A stretch of 64,000 bases of DNA, from positions 62,001-126,000 of the forward strand of contig JBBQER010000002.1 in assembly GCA_038320885.1 (NCBI GenBank). Direction: 5' to 3'. Below the pieces are notes generated by a model that ran no database searches, had not been told where the DNA came from, and saw only the letters and a program-made list of their open reading frames with translations. The stretch comes from JBBQER01 sp038320885 (GTDB lineage Bacteria > Actinomycetota > Acidimicrobiia > IMCC26256 > PALSA-610). Positions 1 to 8,459 of the stretch are shown in pieces. A program made the position numbers and the translations under genes. Position 1 is the stretch's first letter, and each line of letters begins with the position of its first letter.

Positions 1-1256
1 GCGATCGCAACACCGACGAGGTTCGGGCGGCACAACGTCACGCCGAGTATGCGTATCGACTCGCCGTGGACGCTCCTGCCGCCAAGGAAGTGCGCCTGTT
101 CGGACTTTCCGACTGGGTCATCGACCGCTTCACGACGCGCCGGCGCCACCTCTATCAGCTCCAGTGGAAGTCGACCCGGCTGCGCGAGCGCCCGCTCGCG
201 TTGAGCGTGCTGGTCGTGCTCGGTGCGAACGCGCTGATCGCCTGGTCGGTCGCCGACGCCGCGGGTGACGGCCGCATCAGCCTCGACCGCACCGTCGTGT
301 TCCTCACCGCGCTCGTCGGAACCTCGATGATCGCGTTCGGAGGATGGAGTTGGGCGCTCGACGGCTCGGCCGCGCCGGTCGCCGCGCTCGCCCGGCTCGA
401 GCCGCGCATGGCCGAAGCCGGCGCGCTCCCCGTCGCGGCCGGCGCCGTCGCCGCGGCGGCGATGCCGGCGCGCGAGATCCGCTTCCGCGACGTCACGTTC
501 GCGTACCGGCCCGACCTCCCGCCGGTGCTCGAGGACTTCGACCTCACGATTCCGGCCGGATCGTCGCTCGCGATCGTCGGCGTGAACGGGGCCGGCAAGA
601 CCACCCTCGCGAAGTTGTTGTGCCGCCTCTACGACCCGCAGTCGGGCAGCATCGAGATCGACGGCGTCGACCTGCGCGAGCTCGACATCGACGGTTGGCG
701 CTCGCGCGTGACCGCCGTGTTCCAGGACTTCGTCCGCTACGAACGGTCGCTGCGCGTCAACATCGCGCCGCGCGGGGCACCCGACGCCGCGATCCTCGAG
801 GCGCTGCGCGAGGCGGGCGCCGACGATCTCGCCGATCTCGACACCGTGCTCGCCAAGTCGTACACGAACGGCATCGACCTCTCGGGCGGGCAATGGCAAC
901 GCGTCGCGCTCGCGCGCGCCTTGTGCGCGGTCCGCCTAGGTTCCGGCGTCGTGCTCCTCGACGAACCGACCGCCCAGCTCGACGTGCGCGGCGAGGCCGA
1001 GATCTTCGCCCGCGTACTCGCCGCAACCAGTCACACCACGACGATTCTCGTGTCGCACCGGTTCTCGACCGTTCGCCAGGCCGACCGCATCTGTGTCGTC
1101 GAGCTGGGCCGCGTCGTCGAGCTGGGCACGCACGACGAGCTCATGGCGCGGCGCGGGCGCTACCAGACCATGTTCGACCTCCAGGCGTCACGCTTCGCCG
1201 AAGCCATGGAGCTCGACGAGCACGGCGAGCAGGTGGTGCATGAAACACTCACCTGA
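1..1256 (+). CDS. ABC transporter permease/ATP-binding protein (5'-truncated by window edge)
   Basis: The open frame runs in from the left edge (the first complete codon is at base 3), so the true start and most of the membrane domain are missing. About 417 residues are visible. Two hydrophobic stretches (about bases 200-350) are followed by a nucleotide-binding domain: Walker A GVNGAGKTT near base 580, signature LSGGQWQ near 880, Walker B VVLLDEPTAQLD near 950 and an H-loop SHRFST. This is the layout of an export-type half transporter. It overlaps the next half transporter by 17 bp, so the two probably form a heterodimer. The substrate is unknown. Confidence 0.9.
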   Translation, partial: DRNTDEVRAAQRHAEYAYRLAVDAPAAKEVRLFGLSDWVIDRFTTRRRHLYQLQWKSTRLRERPLALSVLVVLGANALIAWSVADAAGDGRISLDRTVVFLTALVGTSMIAFGGWSWALDGSAAPVAALARLEPRMAEAGALPVAAGAVAAAAMPAREIRFRDVTFAYRPDLPPVLEDFDLTIPAGSSLAIVGVNGAGKTTLAKLLCRLYDPQSGSIEIDGVDLRELDIDGWRSRVTAVFQDFVRYERSLRVNIAPRGAPDAAILEALREAGADDLADLDTVLAKSYTNGIDLSGGQWQRVALARALCAVRLGSGVVLLDEPTAQLDVRGEAEIFARVLAATSHTTTILVSHRFSTVRQADRICVVELGRVVELGTHDELMARRGRYQTMFDLQASRFAEAMELDEHGEQVVHETLT

Positions 1257-3036
1257 CGATCTGCCCCCGGCGCTCAGCTCGCTCTGGCGCACGGTGAAGT
1301 TCGGGTATCGCGCCGAGCCGCGCGGCCTCCTCCTCGCGTTCACGATGACCGTCGTGATGGCATTGCCCGACGCGCTGATCGCGTTGTGGCTCAAGTTCCT
1401 CGCCGACGGCTTCAACCATCACGACCGCAACCGCATCCTCATCGCCGCGCTCGGACTGGCGGCATCGGCGACGGCAACCTGGTTCCTGAGAGTCCTGTTC
1501 GACCGGGCCCAGCGTCGCTTCCGCGACAAGATCTCCGTCGCGCTCGAAGCCCACGTCGCGACGCTGCAGGCGTCGGTGGCGACCATCGAGCACCACGAGC
1601 GACCGGACTACCTCGATCGCCTCTCGGTGCTGCGCAACCAGGTATTCGCGCTCGACCATCTGTTCATGTCGCTGTTCTCGACCGCGGGCTGGATCATCCG
1701 GTTGGCCGCCACGCTCGTGCTGCTCGTAACCGTCAGCCCACTCCTCGTGTTCCTCCCGTTGTTCGCGATCCCGATCGTGATCACGGCGACGTGGCGGCCC
1801 GGCATCGAACGCCGGGTGGAAGAGTCCGTCGCACCCCACGACCGCCTCGCCAAGCATCTCTTCGTGCTCGGGACGACCGCGCCGCCCGGCAAGGAGCTCC
1901 GAGTCGTCGGGCTCGGTTCGCAACTCCAACGCGAGCGGCGCGAGTCGTGGGACGAGTGGTACCAGCCGATCGCCGCGACGCGCGTGATCACCGCGCTGTG
2001 GCACACCATCGCGTGGGCGCTGTTCGGCGGCGCGTACGTGGGCGCGATTGTGTACGTCGCGGTGCGACTCGACGCCAACGTCGGCAACGTGGTGCTGGTG
2101 GTGACCGCGGGGAGCCGGCTCTCGCAGTACGTCGGCGCCGCGGTCGGCGAGCTCGGCTTCCTGCGCGGCATCTGGCTCGACTCGTCACGCCGGCTCGCGT
2201 GGCTCGAGGACTACGCCGCGAGCAAGGCGCGGACCGCCGAAGTGGGGGCGCCGGATCGCATCACCGACGCCATCCGGTTCGAGCATGTTTCGTTCTCGTA
2301 CCCCGGTACCGATCACGAAGCGCTGACCGACGTGAACATCGAGCTCCCGGCCGGCGCGGTGATCGCGCTCGTCGGCGAGAACGGCGCGGGCAAGAGCACG
2401 CTCGTGAAGCTGCTCGCCGACATGTACACGCCCACGAGCGGTCGGATCACGGTCGACGGCGTCGACGTCGCCCGCATGGCTCCCGACGAGTGGCGCGACC
2501 ATCTTGCGGGCGCGTTCCAGGACTTCTACCGCTTCGAGCTGTTCGCGCAGGCAAGCGTCGGGGTCGGCGACCACCCCAACATCGAGGCGCGACCTGCGGT
2601 CGAGCGCGCCGTCGGGCGCGCGGGTGCGGTCGACGTGATCGAAGGACTCGCGGCCGGGCTCGACACGCAGCTCGGTCCGACCTGGGACGACGGTGTGGAC
2701 GTGAGCTTCGGTCAGTGGCAGAAGCTCGCGCTCTCCCGCGGGTTCATGCGTGAGCAGCCGCTCCTCCTCGTACTCGACGAGCCGACGGCGGCGCTCGATG
2801 CCGAGACCGAGCACGCGCTGTTCGAGCGCTTTGCCGCGGTGGCGCGTTCGGACATTGCGACGAACGGCGGCGTCACCATCCTCGTCTCGCATCGCTTTTC
2901 GACGGTTCGGATGGCGGATTTGATCGTGGTGCTCGACGGTGCCAGGGTCGTCGAGGTGGGCACGCACGAGGAGCTCATCGCGCGGGCCGGGCAGTACGCC
3001 GACCTGTACGCGATCCAAGCGGCGGCGTATCGCTAA
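1240..3036 (+). CDS. ABC transporter permease/ATP-binding protein, second half
   Basis: This 598-residue protein has an N-terminal membrane domain with about six hydrophobic helices (residues 20-310) and a C-terminal ATPase: Walker A GENGAGKST near residue 381, Walker B LLLVLDEPTAALD near 508. The signature loop reads VSFGQWQ instead of LSGGQ, a deviation often seen in one half of asymmetric heterodimeric exporters. I chose the ATG at 1240 because it overlaps the end of the upstream half transporter and removes a meaningless Arg/Ser-rich N-terminal extension from the longer frame. The ATG of the next gene overlaps its TAA stop. Confidence 0.9.
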   Translation: MKHSPDDLPPALSSLWRTVKFGYRAEPRGLLLAFTMTVVMALPDALIALWLKFLADGFNHHDRNRILIAALGLAASATATWFLRVLFDRAQRRFRDKISVALEAHVATLQASVATIEHHERPDYLDRLSVLRNQVFALDHLFMSLFSTAGWIIRLAATLVLLVTVSPLLVFLPLFAIPIVITATWRPGIERRVEESVAPHDRLAKHLFVLGTTAPPGKELRVVGLGSQLQRERRESWDEWYQPIAATRVITALWHTIAWALFGGAYVGAIVYVAVRLDANVGNVVLVVTAGSRLSQYVGAAVGELGFLRGIWLDSSRRLAWLEDYAASKARTAEVGAPDRITDAIRFEHVSFSYPGTDHEALTDVNIELPAGAVIALVGENGAGKSTLVKLLADMYTPTSGRITVDGVDVARMAPDEWRDHLAGAFQDFYRFELFAQASVGVGDHPNIEARPAVERAVGRAGAVDVIEGLAAGLDTQLGPTWDDGVDVSFGQWQKLALSRGFMREQPLLLVLDEPTAALDAETEHALFERFAAVARSDIATNGGVTILVSHRFSTVRMADLIVVLDGARVVEVGTHEELIARAGQYADLYAIQAAAYR

Positions 3037-3743
3037 TGGCTCGCCGGTCGCTCCGGGTCGTGAACGAGTCGTCGTACCGGACACCCCGGGTTGCGACCGC
3101 GATCGATGCGATCGTGAAAGCGCTGCGGGTCCAGTTGCGCGACGTCGCCGCCGCCTGGGGTGAGTACGTGTGGGACGTTGTCGACGACGCCGGGACGCAG
3201 GGCTTCAAGATCGTGCTGCTCGACGACGACGCCGCGGCCGATGCGCTCGGGTATCACGACGTGAACGAGAACGACGGCACGCCGTACGCCCGCGTGTTCG
3301 TCGATCCCATCTTGGAGAACGGCGGGACCTGGCTCCGAGGCGCGAACTCCGTCTCTGCTACTGCGTCGCACGAAGCGTGTGAGCTGGTCGGCGATCCGGC
3401 CGCGAACCACTGGGTCGAGGACGCGCGCGGCGCGCTCGTGGCCGCCGAGTTGTGCGATCCGGTGGAGAGCTGCGCGTACACGATCGCACTGCGCGACGGT
3501 CGCCGGGTCAGCGTCTCCGATTTCGTCTACCCCGACTGGTTCAACCCCTACGTGCCGGCCGGCACGCAAGTGGACCACATGCGCAAGCTGCGGCGGCCGT
3601 TCGAGATCGCGCCCGACGGCTATGTGATCCACCACACGAGCACCGGCGTCCGCAACATTTGGGGGCGTTCGTATCCGCGCTGGCGCAAGGCCGGGAAGCG
3701 CGCGTACGGCTCGCGCACCCGCGTTCGCCATCTCCTCGGCTGA
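3036..3743 (+). CDS. Uncharacterised HExxE protein coupled to the ABC pair
   Basis: The product is 235 residues with no signal peptide or membrane segment. It contains SHEACELVGDP (about residues 110-120) followed by an acidic/cysteine patch AELCDPVE and the motif VSDFVYPDWFNP. The HExxE core plus downstream acidic residues resembles a zinc-metallopeptidase-like site but is not a canonical HExxH, so catalysis is unproven. I recall similar bacterial proteins of unknown function with SHExxE...DP motifs. The start codon overlaps the stop of the ABC gene (TAATG), so it is probably translated with the exporter, which suggests a role in handling the exported substrate. That role is inference. Confidence 0.7.
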   Translation: MARRSLRVVNESSYRTPRVATAIDAIVKALRVQLRDVAAAWGEYVWDVVDDAGTQGFKIVLLDDDAAADALGYHDVNENDGTPYARVFVDPILENGGTWLRGANSVSATASHEACELVGDPAANHWVEDARGALVAAELCDPVESCAYTIALRDGRRVSVSDFVYPDWFNPYVPAGTQVDHMRKLRRPFEIAPDGYVIHHTSTGVRNIWGRSYPRWRKAGKRAYGSRTRVRHLLG

Positions 3744-3758
3744 CTAGGGTCACGAACC

Positions 3759-4193
3759 ATGCCGAAGCAGTCGTCACGATTCGACGGGCGATTCGACGGG
3801 ATGGCCGTCACCGCGGGATCGATCCGCCTCGCTTCGGGCCTGTCGTTCCTCGTGGCGCCCGAGGCCGCGAACCGCATGTGGGGAGACACGGAGCACAGCG
3901 GGCCGACCGCCAGCCTCCTCTTGCGCTCGATGGGCTATCGCGACGCGCTGATCGGCGGCCTGCTGCTCGCCGCCGGAGTGCGCGGCAAAGGAAATGTCGC
4001 GGGCTGGTTCCTCGCGTCGGCGGGCGCCGATGCCGCCGACCTGCTCGGGGGCATCGTCAACCACCATCGCATGAGCCGGCAACAACAGCTCCGCGGGCTC
4101 GGTGGCGCCGCGGTCGGGATCGGTGTGGGGTTGCTCGGCGCCTACCGGAGCTCGATGCGCCGGCCTGCTTCGACCGACGCGTACGCGGCGTAG
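3759..4193 (+). CDS. Small membrane protein, DUF4267-like
   Basis: The product has 144 residues with three to four hydrophobic segments and the pattern LASGLSFLVAPEAANRMWG, then RSMGYRDALIGGLLLAAG. This resembles small DUF4267-type membrane proteins. A second, damaged gene of similar type lies at 45399-45772. Its last 52 bp overlap the 3' end of the convergent oxidoreductase gene on the minus strand. The function is unknown. Confidence 0.7.
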   Translation: MPKQSSRFDGRFDGMAVTAGSIRLASGLSFLVAPEAANRMWGDTEHSGPTASLLLRSMGYRDALIGGLLLAAGVRGKGNVAGWFLASAGADAADLLGGIVNHHRMSRQQQLRGLGGAAVGIGVGLLGAYRSSMRRPASTDAYAA

Positions 4194-5299
4194 ACCACCT
4201 CGAGCACGTCACGACCGAGGCGCGCGTCGGATTTGGGCGGCCGCCCGAGGGCGATCGCCTCGGCGAAGTCCTTCAACTCCTGCGGGTAGCCCTGCATCCA
4301 GTCTTCGTCGGGAGCCGGGTACGACCATCCGGCCTTCGTCTCCAGCTTCTCGCTCAGGTATTCGGGTTCGAACACCGTGGCATCGGGCGCGTACGCGCGC
4401 ACTGCGGTATTGGGATTGAGGTTCGCCTCCACGACCGCGTTCGACGCGAACACCGTGAGCCGGTTCCGCACGCCGCCGAGGGTCGTGTCGGCGGCCGTGA
4501 CCTCGGCCACGGATCCGTCGGTGAACGTGACGAGCACGGAGCCCCAGTCCTCCACGTCTTCATAGCCGGTACGGATGAACTGTTGGGACTCACGGGCGAA
4601 CGCCTCCACCTTCGTGAGCGACGCGGTCTGCGCGACCACCGACCGCGCCCGGTGCCCCTCCCGTGCCTTCAGGTGCAAGACCGCCGCCAACGGGTGACAG
4701 CCTTTGCCGAGGAGCGCACCCCCGCCCGCGGTGACCCAGTGCTTGCTCGGCTCGGAGTGCGTACCGCTGTGCGATTCCTCGCCCTGCATGCGCAGGATCG
4801 TCCCCCCGGCCGCGTCGAGCAGACGCTCGGCCTTCACGAACGGGGGCGCGTACAGCCAGTTCTCCGCGTAGCAAAGCCGGCGGTCGGCGGCCGCAGCCGC
4901 GGCGAGCATCGCGTCGGCCGACCGCAGCGCCTCCTCTTGCATCGCGGCGGCGGTCGTCTCGTTGCGCGGCGTGAAGCAACCAGTGAGTGGCTTCTCGACG
5001 ATCACGTGCTTGCCGGCGCGCAACGCCGCGATCGCAAAACGCTCGTGCAAGTTGTTCGGCACCCCGAGGTCGACGACGGTCACCGCCGGGTCGTCCAGCA
5101 GCTCCTCGAAGTCGCCGTAGGCAACCTCGAGATCGAACTCGGTCGCGAATTCCCGCGCGCGCTCGAGGTGCGCCGCAACCACGCCGCGTACATCGACGCG
5201 AACGCCGGCAACCTGGCGCCAGCCCGCGATGTGAAGGCGCGCGACGAACCCGGCCCCCGCGATCCCGACCACGACAGCAGCCGCGCTTTCTTCAGCCAT
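4142..5299 (-). CDS. Gfo/Idh/MocA family oxidoreductase
   Basis: This 385-residue protein has an N-terminal Rossmann fold (VVVGIAGAGFVARLHIAGW, about residues 8-26) and the family EKP motif in AGKHVIVEKPLTG near residue 100, where the lysine is catalytic in characterised members. The C-terminal half is the usual alpha/beta substrate domain. It probably performs NAD(P)-dependent oxidation or reduction of a sugar or cyclitol; the substrate is not predictable. The ATG at 5299 is chosen because the longer frame adds 72 Arg-rich residues that overlap the divergent gene starting at 5318. Confidence 0.85.
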   Translation of the reverse strand: MAEESAAAVVVGIAGAGFVARLHIAGWRQVAGVRVDVRGVVAAHLERAREFATEFDLEVAYGDFEELLDDPAVTVVDLGVPNNLHERFAIAALRAGKHVIVEKPLTGCFTPRNETTAAAMQEEALRSADAMLAAAAAADRRLCYAENWLYAPPFVKAERLLDAAGGTILRMQGEESHSGTHSEPSKHWVTAGGGALLGKGCHPLAAVLHLKAREGHRARSVVAQTASLTKVEAFARESQQFIRTGYEDVEDWGSVLVTFTDGSVAEVTAADTTLGGVRNRLTVFASNAVVEANLNPNTAVRAYAPDATVFEPEYLSEKLETKAGWSYPAPDEDWMQGYPQELKDFAEAIALGRPPKSDARLGRDVLEVVYAAYASVEAGRRIELR

Positions 5300-5317
5300 C
5301 GCTCTACGATCGCACAC

Positions 5318-5797
5318 ATGAGCGAGTTGCAGGTCGTAGCGCCGGCGTTCATCGAGATGGCACACCGGATCGTTTGGTGCACCGTGGCGACGGTCGACGA
5401 TTCGAACCGTCCACGACAACGAATCCTGCATCCGATCTGGACGTGGGACGGCGACGAGTTGACGGGGTGGATCGCGACCGGGCCGACGCCGGTCAAGCGT
5501 GCGCACCTCGCGCACAGCTCATTCGTGTCGTGCAACTACTGGTCTTCCTCACACGACACGTGTCTCGCGGAATGCGAAGCGCTATGGGCGTTCGACATCG
5601 AGACGCGAACCGCGGTGTGGGATTTGTTCACGAACGGGCCCGAGCCCGTCGGCTACGACCCGAGCATCGTCCCGGGGTGGGACGGTCCCGAGTCGGATGC
5701 GTTCGCAGTCCTGCGGCTCGCACCGCGGCGGCTCCGTGTGTTTCCGGGGACGGTGTTGCTGGGTCAGGGCGGCGAGGTGCTGACCTGGCGGGCCTAG
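5318..5797 (+). CDS. Pyridoxamine 5'-phosphate oxidase-like (split-barrel) flavoprotein
   Basis: The product is 159 residues. The N-terminus IVWCTVATVDDSNRPRQRILHPIW is the typical first strand pair of the FMN/F420-binding split barrel. Members include pyridoxamine oxidases and F420-dependent reductases; which cofactor is used cannot be told here. The gene is divergent from the oxidoreductase at 5299 with only 18 bp between start codons, so the two must have overlapping promoters. Confidence 0.75.
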   Translation: MSELQVVAPAFIEMAHRIVWCTVATVDDSNRPRQRILHPIWTWDGDELTGWIATGPTPVKRAHLAHSSFVSCNYWSSSHDTCLAECEALWAFDIETRTAVWDLFTNGPEPVGYDPSIVPGWDGPESDAFAVLRLAPRRLRVFPGTVLLGQGGEVLTWRA

Positions 5798-5824
5798 CGA
5801 GAGTGGCACTCGGGCGCGCCGGGC

Positions 5825-7133
5825 GTGCAGCATCGGGGCGTGCCGAGTGAATACGTGCGCAATCAGCCGGACTTCTTCGCGGTCGGACCGGCGAGCGTAA
5901 CCGCGGCGATCGACATGGGCTCGGGGATCTGGTGCTCGCCGGGGATGTCTTCGTCGTATCTGATCACCACCGACGACGGACGCATCGTCGTCAACACCGG
6001 CATGTGGTTCGAGGCGCGCACGCACAAGGGCAACTACGACGCGATCACCACCGCGCCGACGCGCTACATCTTCCTGACGCAGAGCCACACCGATCACATC
6101 GGCGGCGTCGACACGTTCCGCGAAGAAGAAACGCAGCTCGTCGCCCAGGCCGACGACGTGCGCATCCACGGGCTGCGCATCCGGCGCTCGCTTCCCTTCT
6201 TCGCCGACGTGATGGGCCAAACCGGCTACGCGCGCGGCGACGATGCAACCATCCCGCCACTCGCCAAACCCGCGCACGCCGACATCACCTTCGATGCCCG
6301 GTGCGAGCTCACGTGCGGCGGACGGCGCATCGAGCTCGTCAGCGTCCCGGGGGGCGAAACGATCGACTCGCTCGTGGTATGGCTGCCGGACGACGGTGTC
6401 GCGCTGGTCGGGAACATGTTCTCGGCACTCTTCGGCCACTTCCCCAACCTCGTAACCGTGCGCGGCGACCGCCTCCGCAACGCGCTTGCGTTCGTCGACT
6501 CGGTGCAACGCGTGATCGACCTGGAACCCGAGCTGCTGCTCCTCGGCCATCACGGACCGGTACTCGGTGCGCCGACCATCCGGGCGGAGTGCGAACGGAT
6601 CCGCGACGCCGTGCAGTACGTGCACGATGCCACGGTCGTCGCGATGAACGACGGCCGCGATGTGTGGACCGCGATGCGGGAGATCCGTCTTCCGGAAAAC
6701 CTCGAGCTCGGCGAGGCCTACGGCCGCGTCGACTGGAGTGTGCGCGCGATCTGGGAGACCTACGCGGGCTGGATCCACCAGCACTCTACGCTCGAGCTCT
6801 ACGGCGCGTCGCCCGGGTAGTGGGTCAGTTCAAACTGACCCACTACCGTCGCCCGAGCAGGGCGCGACCGAGATCGTTGCGCTGGCCGGAGGAACCGACG
6901 CCGTTGCGCGCCGCGCGGCCGATCTGCTCACCACGGATCCACTGACTGCAGTTCGCCTGTGCGAGCTTGCGCTCTCGGTCGACAACGCGCATCGGGACTC
7001 GCTCGACGCCTACCGACGCGCGCACGAGCAGCTGCTGGTCGAGCACGGCCGCGCCAACTTCTGGCTCACGAAGTGGCTCGAAGGCGAAGTACGCGGCGCG
7101 ACGAACCGCCTCGAACGGCTCGGACCGAAATGA
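5825..7133 (+). pseudogene. Alkylsulfatase-like metallo-beta-lactamase, split by a 40-bp insertion
   Basis: The first frame (GTG 5825 to TAG 6820, 331 aa) carries the MBL fold: TQSHTDHIGG zinc motif near residue 80, LLLGHHGPV near 240, and the start of an alkylsulfatase dimerisation domain (RAIWETYAGW). The rest of that domain (IVALAGGTDAVARRAADLL to LERLGPK, ending 7131-7133) lies in another frame after base 6855. A 40-bp insertion carrying a palindrome and a 9-bp flanking repeat separates them. Removing one repeat plus the palindrome restores a single frame of about 420 residues. Known relatives hydrolyse alkyl sulfate esters. The C-terminal SCP2-like domain found in some large members is absent. 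The two halves might still be expressed separately. Confidence 0.8.
6807..6855. repeat. Palindromic insertion flanked by 9-bp direct repeats
   Basis: Bases 6816-6847 form a perfect inverted repeat: arm GGTAGTGGGTCAGTT, 2-nt centre CA, then the complementary 15-bp arm. It is flanked by CGTCGCCCG at 6807-6815 and again at 6847-6855. The distance between copies is 40 bp, which gives a +1 frameshift in the host gene. The look is of a tiny transposon remnant or mobile palindrome with a target-site duplication. I found no second copy in the window. Confidence 0.75.
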
Positions 7134-8383
7134 GCGAGGCGATTCGCATCGGAGACCTACGCGATCCGCAGCTCAACGCGGATCAGCGCATGGCACTCGA
7201 CTACGTGGCGACGCTCGACATTCCTCTCGACGCCGACCTGATGATGGCCGCAGCGCGCCGCCGCGCCGATTGCGAAGACTTCGGTGCGCCCGACTTCCGG
7301 GGCCGACTCGACGCGACCATCGCCGCGGTCGACGCCGATACGAACCTCGGCCCGCTCGGGCGGATGATCATCCAGGGGCGCACGATCCGCCTTCTCACCG
7401 CGCGCCTGTTGGTCGAGGACCTCGTACGGCGCCGGCCCGAGATCCTCGACATCGCGCTCCTCGCCCCCATCATCGTGATCGGGCTTCCCCGATCGGGCAC
7501 GACGCATCTCGTCAATCTCATCGCGGCCGACCGCCGCCTCCGCTCCCTTCCCTTCTGGGAGAGCCTCGAGCCGTGCCCGATGCCCGGCGACGGGACCGCA
7601 CGCAACGGCGTCGATCCCCGCTTCTCGCGTTGTCAGGGCGACTACGAGATGCAGCTGCAGATGGTGCCGTTGCTGCCCGCGATGCACCACCAGCACCCGA
7701 TGGCAATCGAAGAGGAGATCGAGCTCCTCGACATCGACTTCTCCGCCTACACACTCGAGTTCTACGCACGCGTTCCCAACTGGCGCGACTTCTACTTCAC
7801 GCTCGACCAGCATGCGCACTACGCGTACCTGAAGAAGGTGCTCCAGGTGCTGACGTTCCTGCGGGGCCCGAACCAGTGGGTGCTGAAGTCGCCGCAACAC
7901 CTCGAACAAATCCCCGCGCTCCTCGCGACGTTCCCGGACGCCACGTTCGCGATCACGCATCGAGATCCGGTCTCGGTAATCCAGTCGGCGATCACGATGC
8001 TCGCGTACGGTGACCGCGTGCGCCGGGCGTCGATCGAACCGGAGTCGCTCGCAAAATACTGGATCGATCGCATCGACCGGTTGCTCCGTGCGTGCGTGCG
8101 CGACCGTGATCTCCTGCCCCCCGATCGCAGCGTCGACGTGCTGTTCCACGAGTTCATGGCCGACGATGTGGCGATGGTCGAACGGATCTACGAACGCAAC
8201 GGCCGCGAGATGACGGACGACGCCCGCGCCGATCTCGACGCGTTCATGGCCGAGAACCCCCGCGGCAAGCACGGTCGGATCGCGTACGACCTCCGCGCCG
8301 ACTTCGGCGTCGACCCGGACGAGGTGCGCGCCCGGTTCGGCTACTACTTCGAGCGGTTCCCCGTGGTCTTAGAGCCGGCGTGA
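7130..8383 (+). CDS. Sulfotransferase family protein
   Basis: The product is 417 residues. The PAPS-binding 5'-phosphosulfate loop is VIGLPRSGTTHLVNLI near residue 115, and the 3'-phosphate segment FAITHRDPVSVIQS lies near 275. This is the fold of the Sulfotransfer_3-type family, which moves sulfate from PAPS to hydroxyl groups; the acceptor is unknown. The ATG at 7130 overlaps the stop of the broken alkylsulfatase gene (ATGA), so both were probably one transcription unit acting on sulfate esters. Confidence 0.85.
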   Translation: MSEAIRIGDLRDPQLNADQRMALDYVATLDIPLDADLMMAAARRRADCEDFGAPDFRGRLDATIAAVDADTNLGPLGRMIIQGRTIRLLTARLLVEDLVRRRPEILDIALLAPIIVIGLPRSGTTHLVNLIAADRRLRSLPFWESLEPCPMPGDGTARNGVDPRFSRCQGDYEMQLQMVPLLPAMHHQHPMAIEEEIELLDIDFSAYTLEFYARVPNWRDFYFTLDQHAHYAYLKKVLQVLTFLRGPNQWVLKSPQHLEQIPALLATFPDATFAITHRDPVSVIQSAITMLAYGDRVRRASIEPESLAKYWIDRIDRLLRACVRDRDLLPPDRSVDVLFHEFMADDVAMVERIYERNGREMTDDARADLDAFMAENPRGKHGRIAYDLRADFGVDPDEVRARFGYYFERFPVVLEPA

Positions 8384-8459
8384 GCATCCAGGCGCAGACC
8401 GGAGGCCCGGGCCGTCCTCCGACGATCCTTTGTGAGCGAGGGCCGGAGGGTGAAGCCGC

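Noticed and set aside
1249..2004. Long minus-strand frame opposite the second ABC gene
   Set aside because: It is composed of Arg/Glu/His-rich low-information sequence, typical of antisense frames in GC-rich genes.
3452..5797. A 781-codon plus-strand frame running across three genes
   Set aside because: Only its last 159 codons are a real protein. The rest is opposite or out of frame with recognisable genes.
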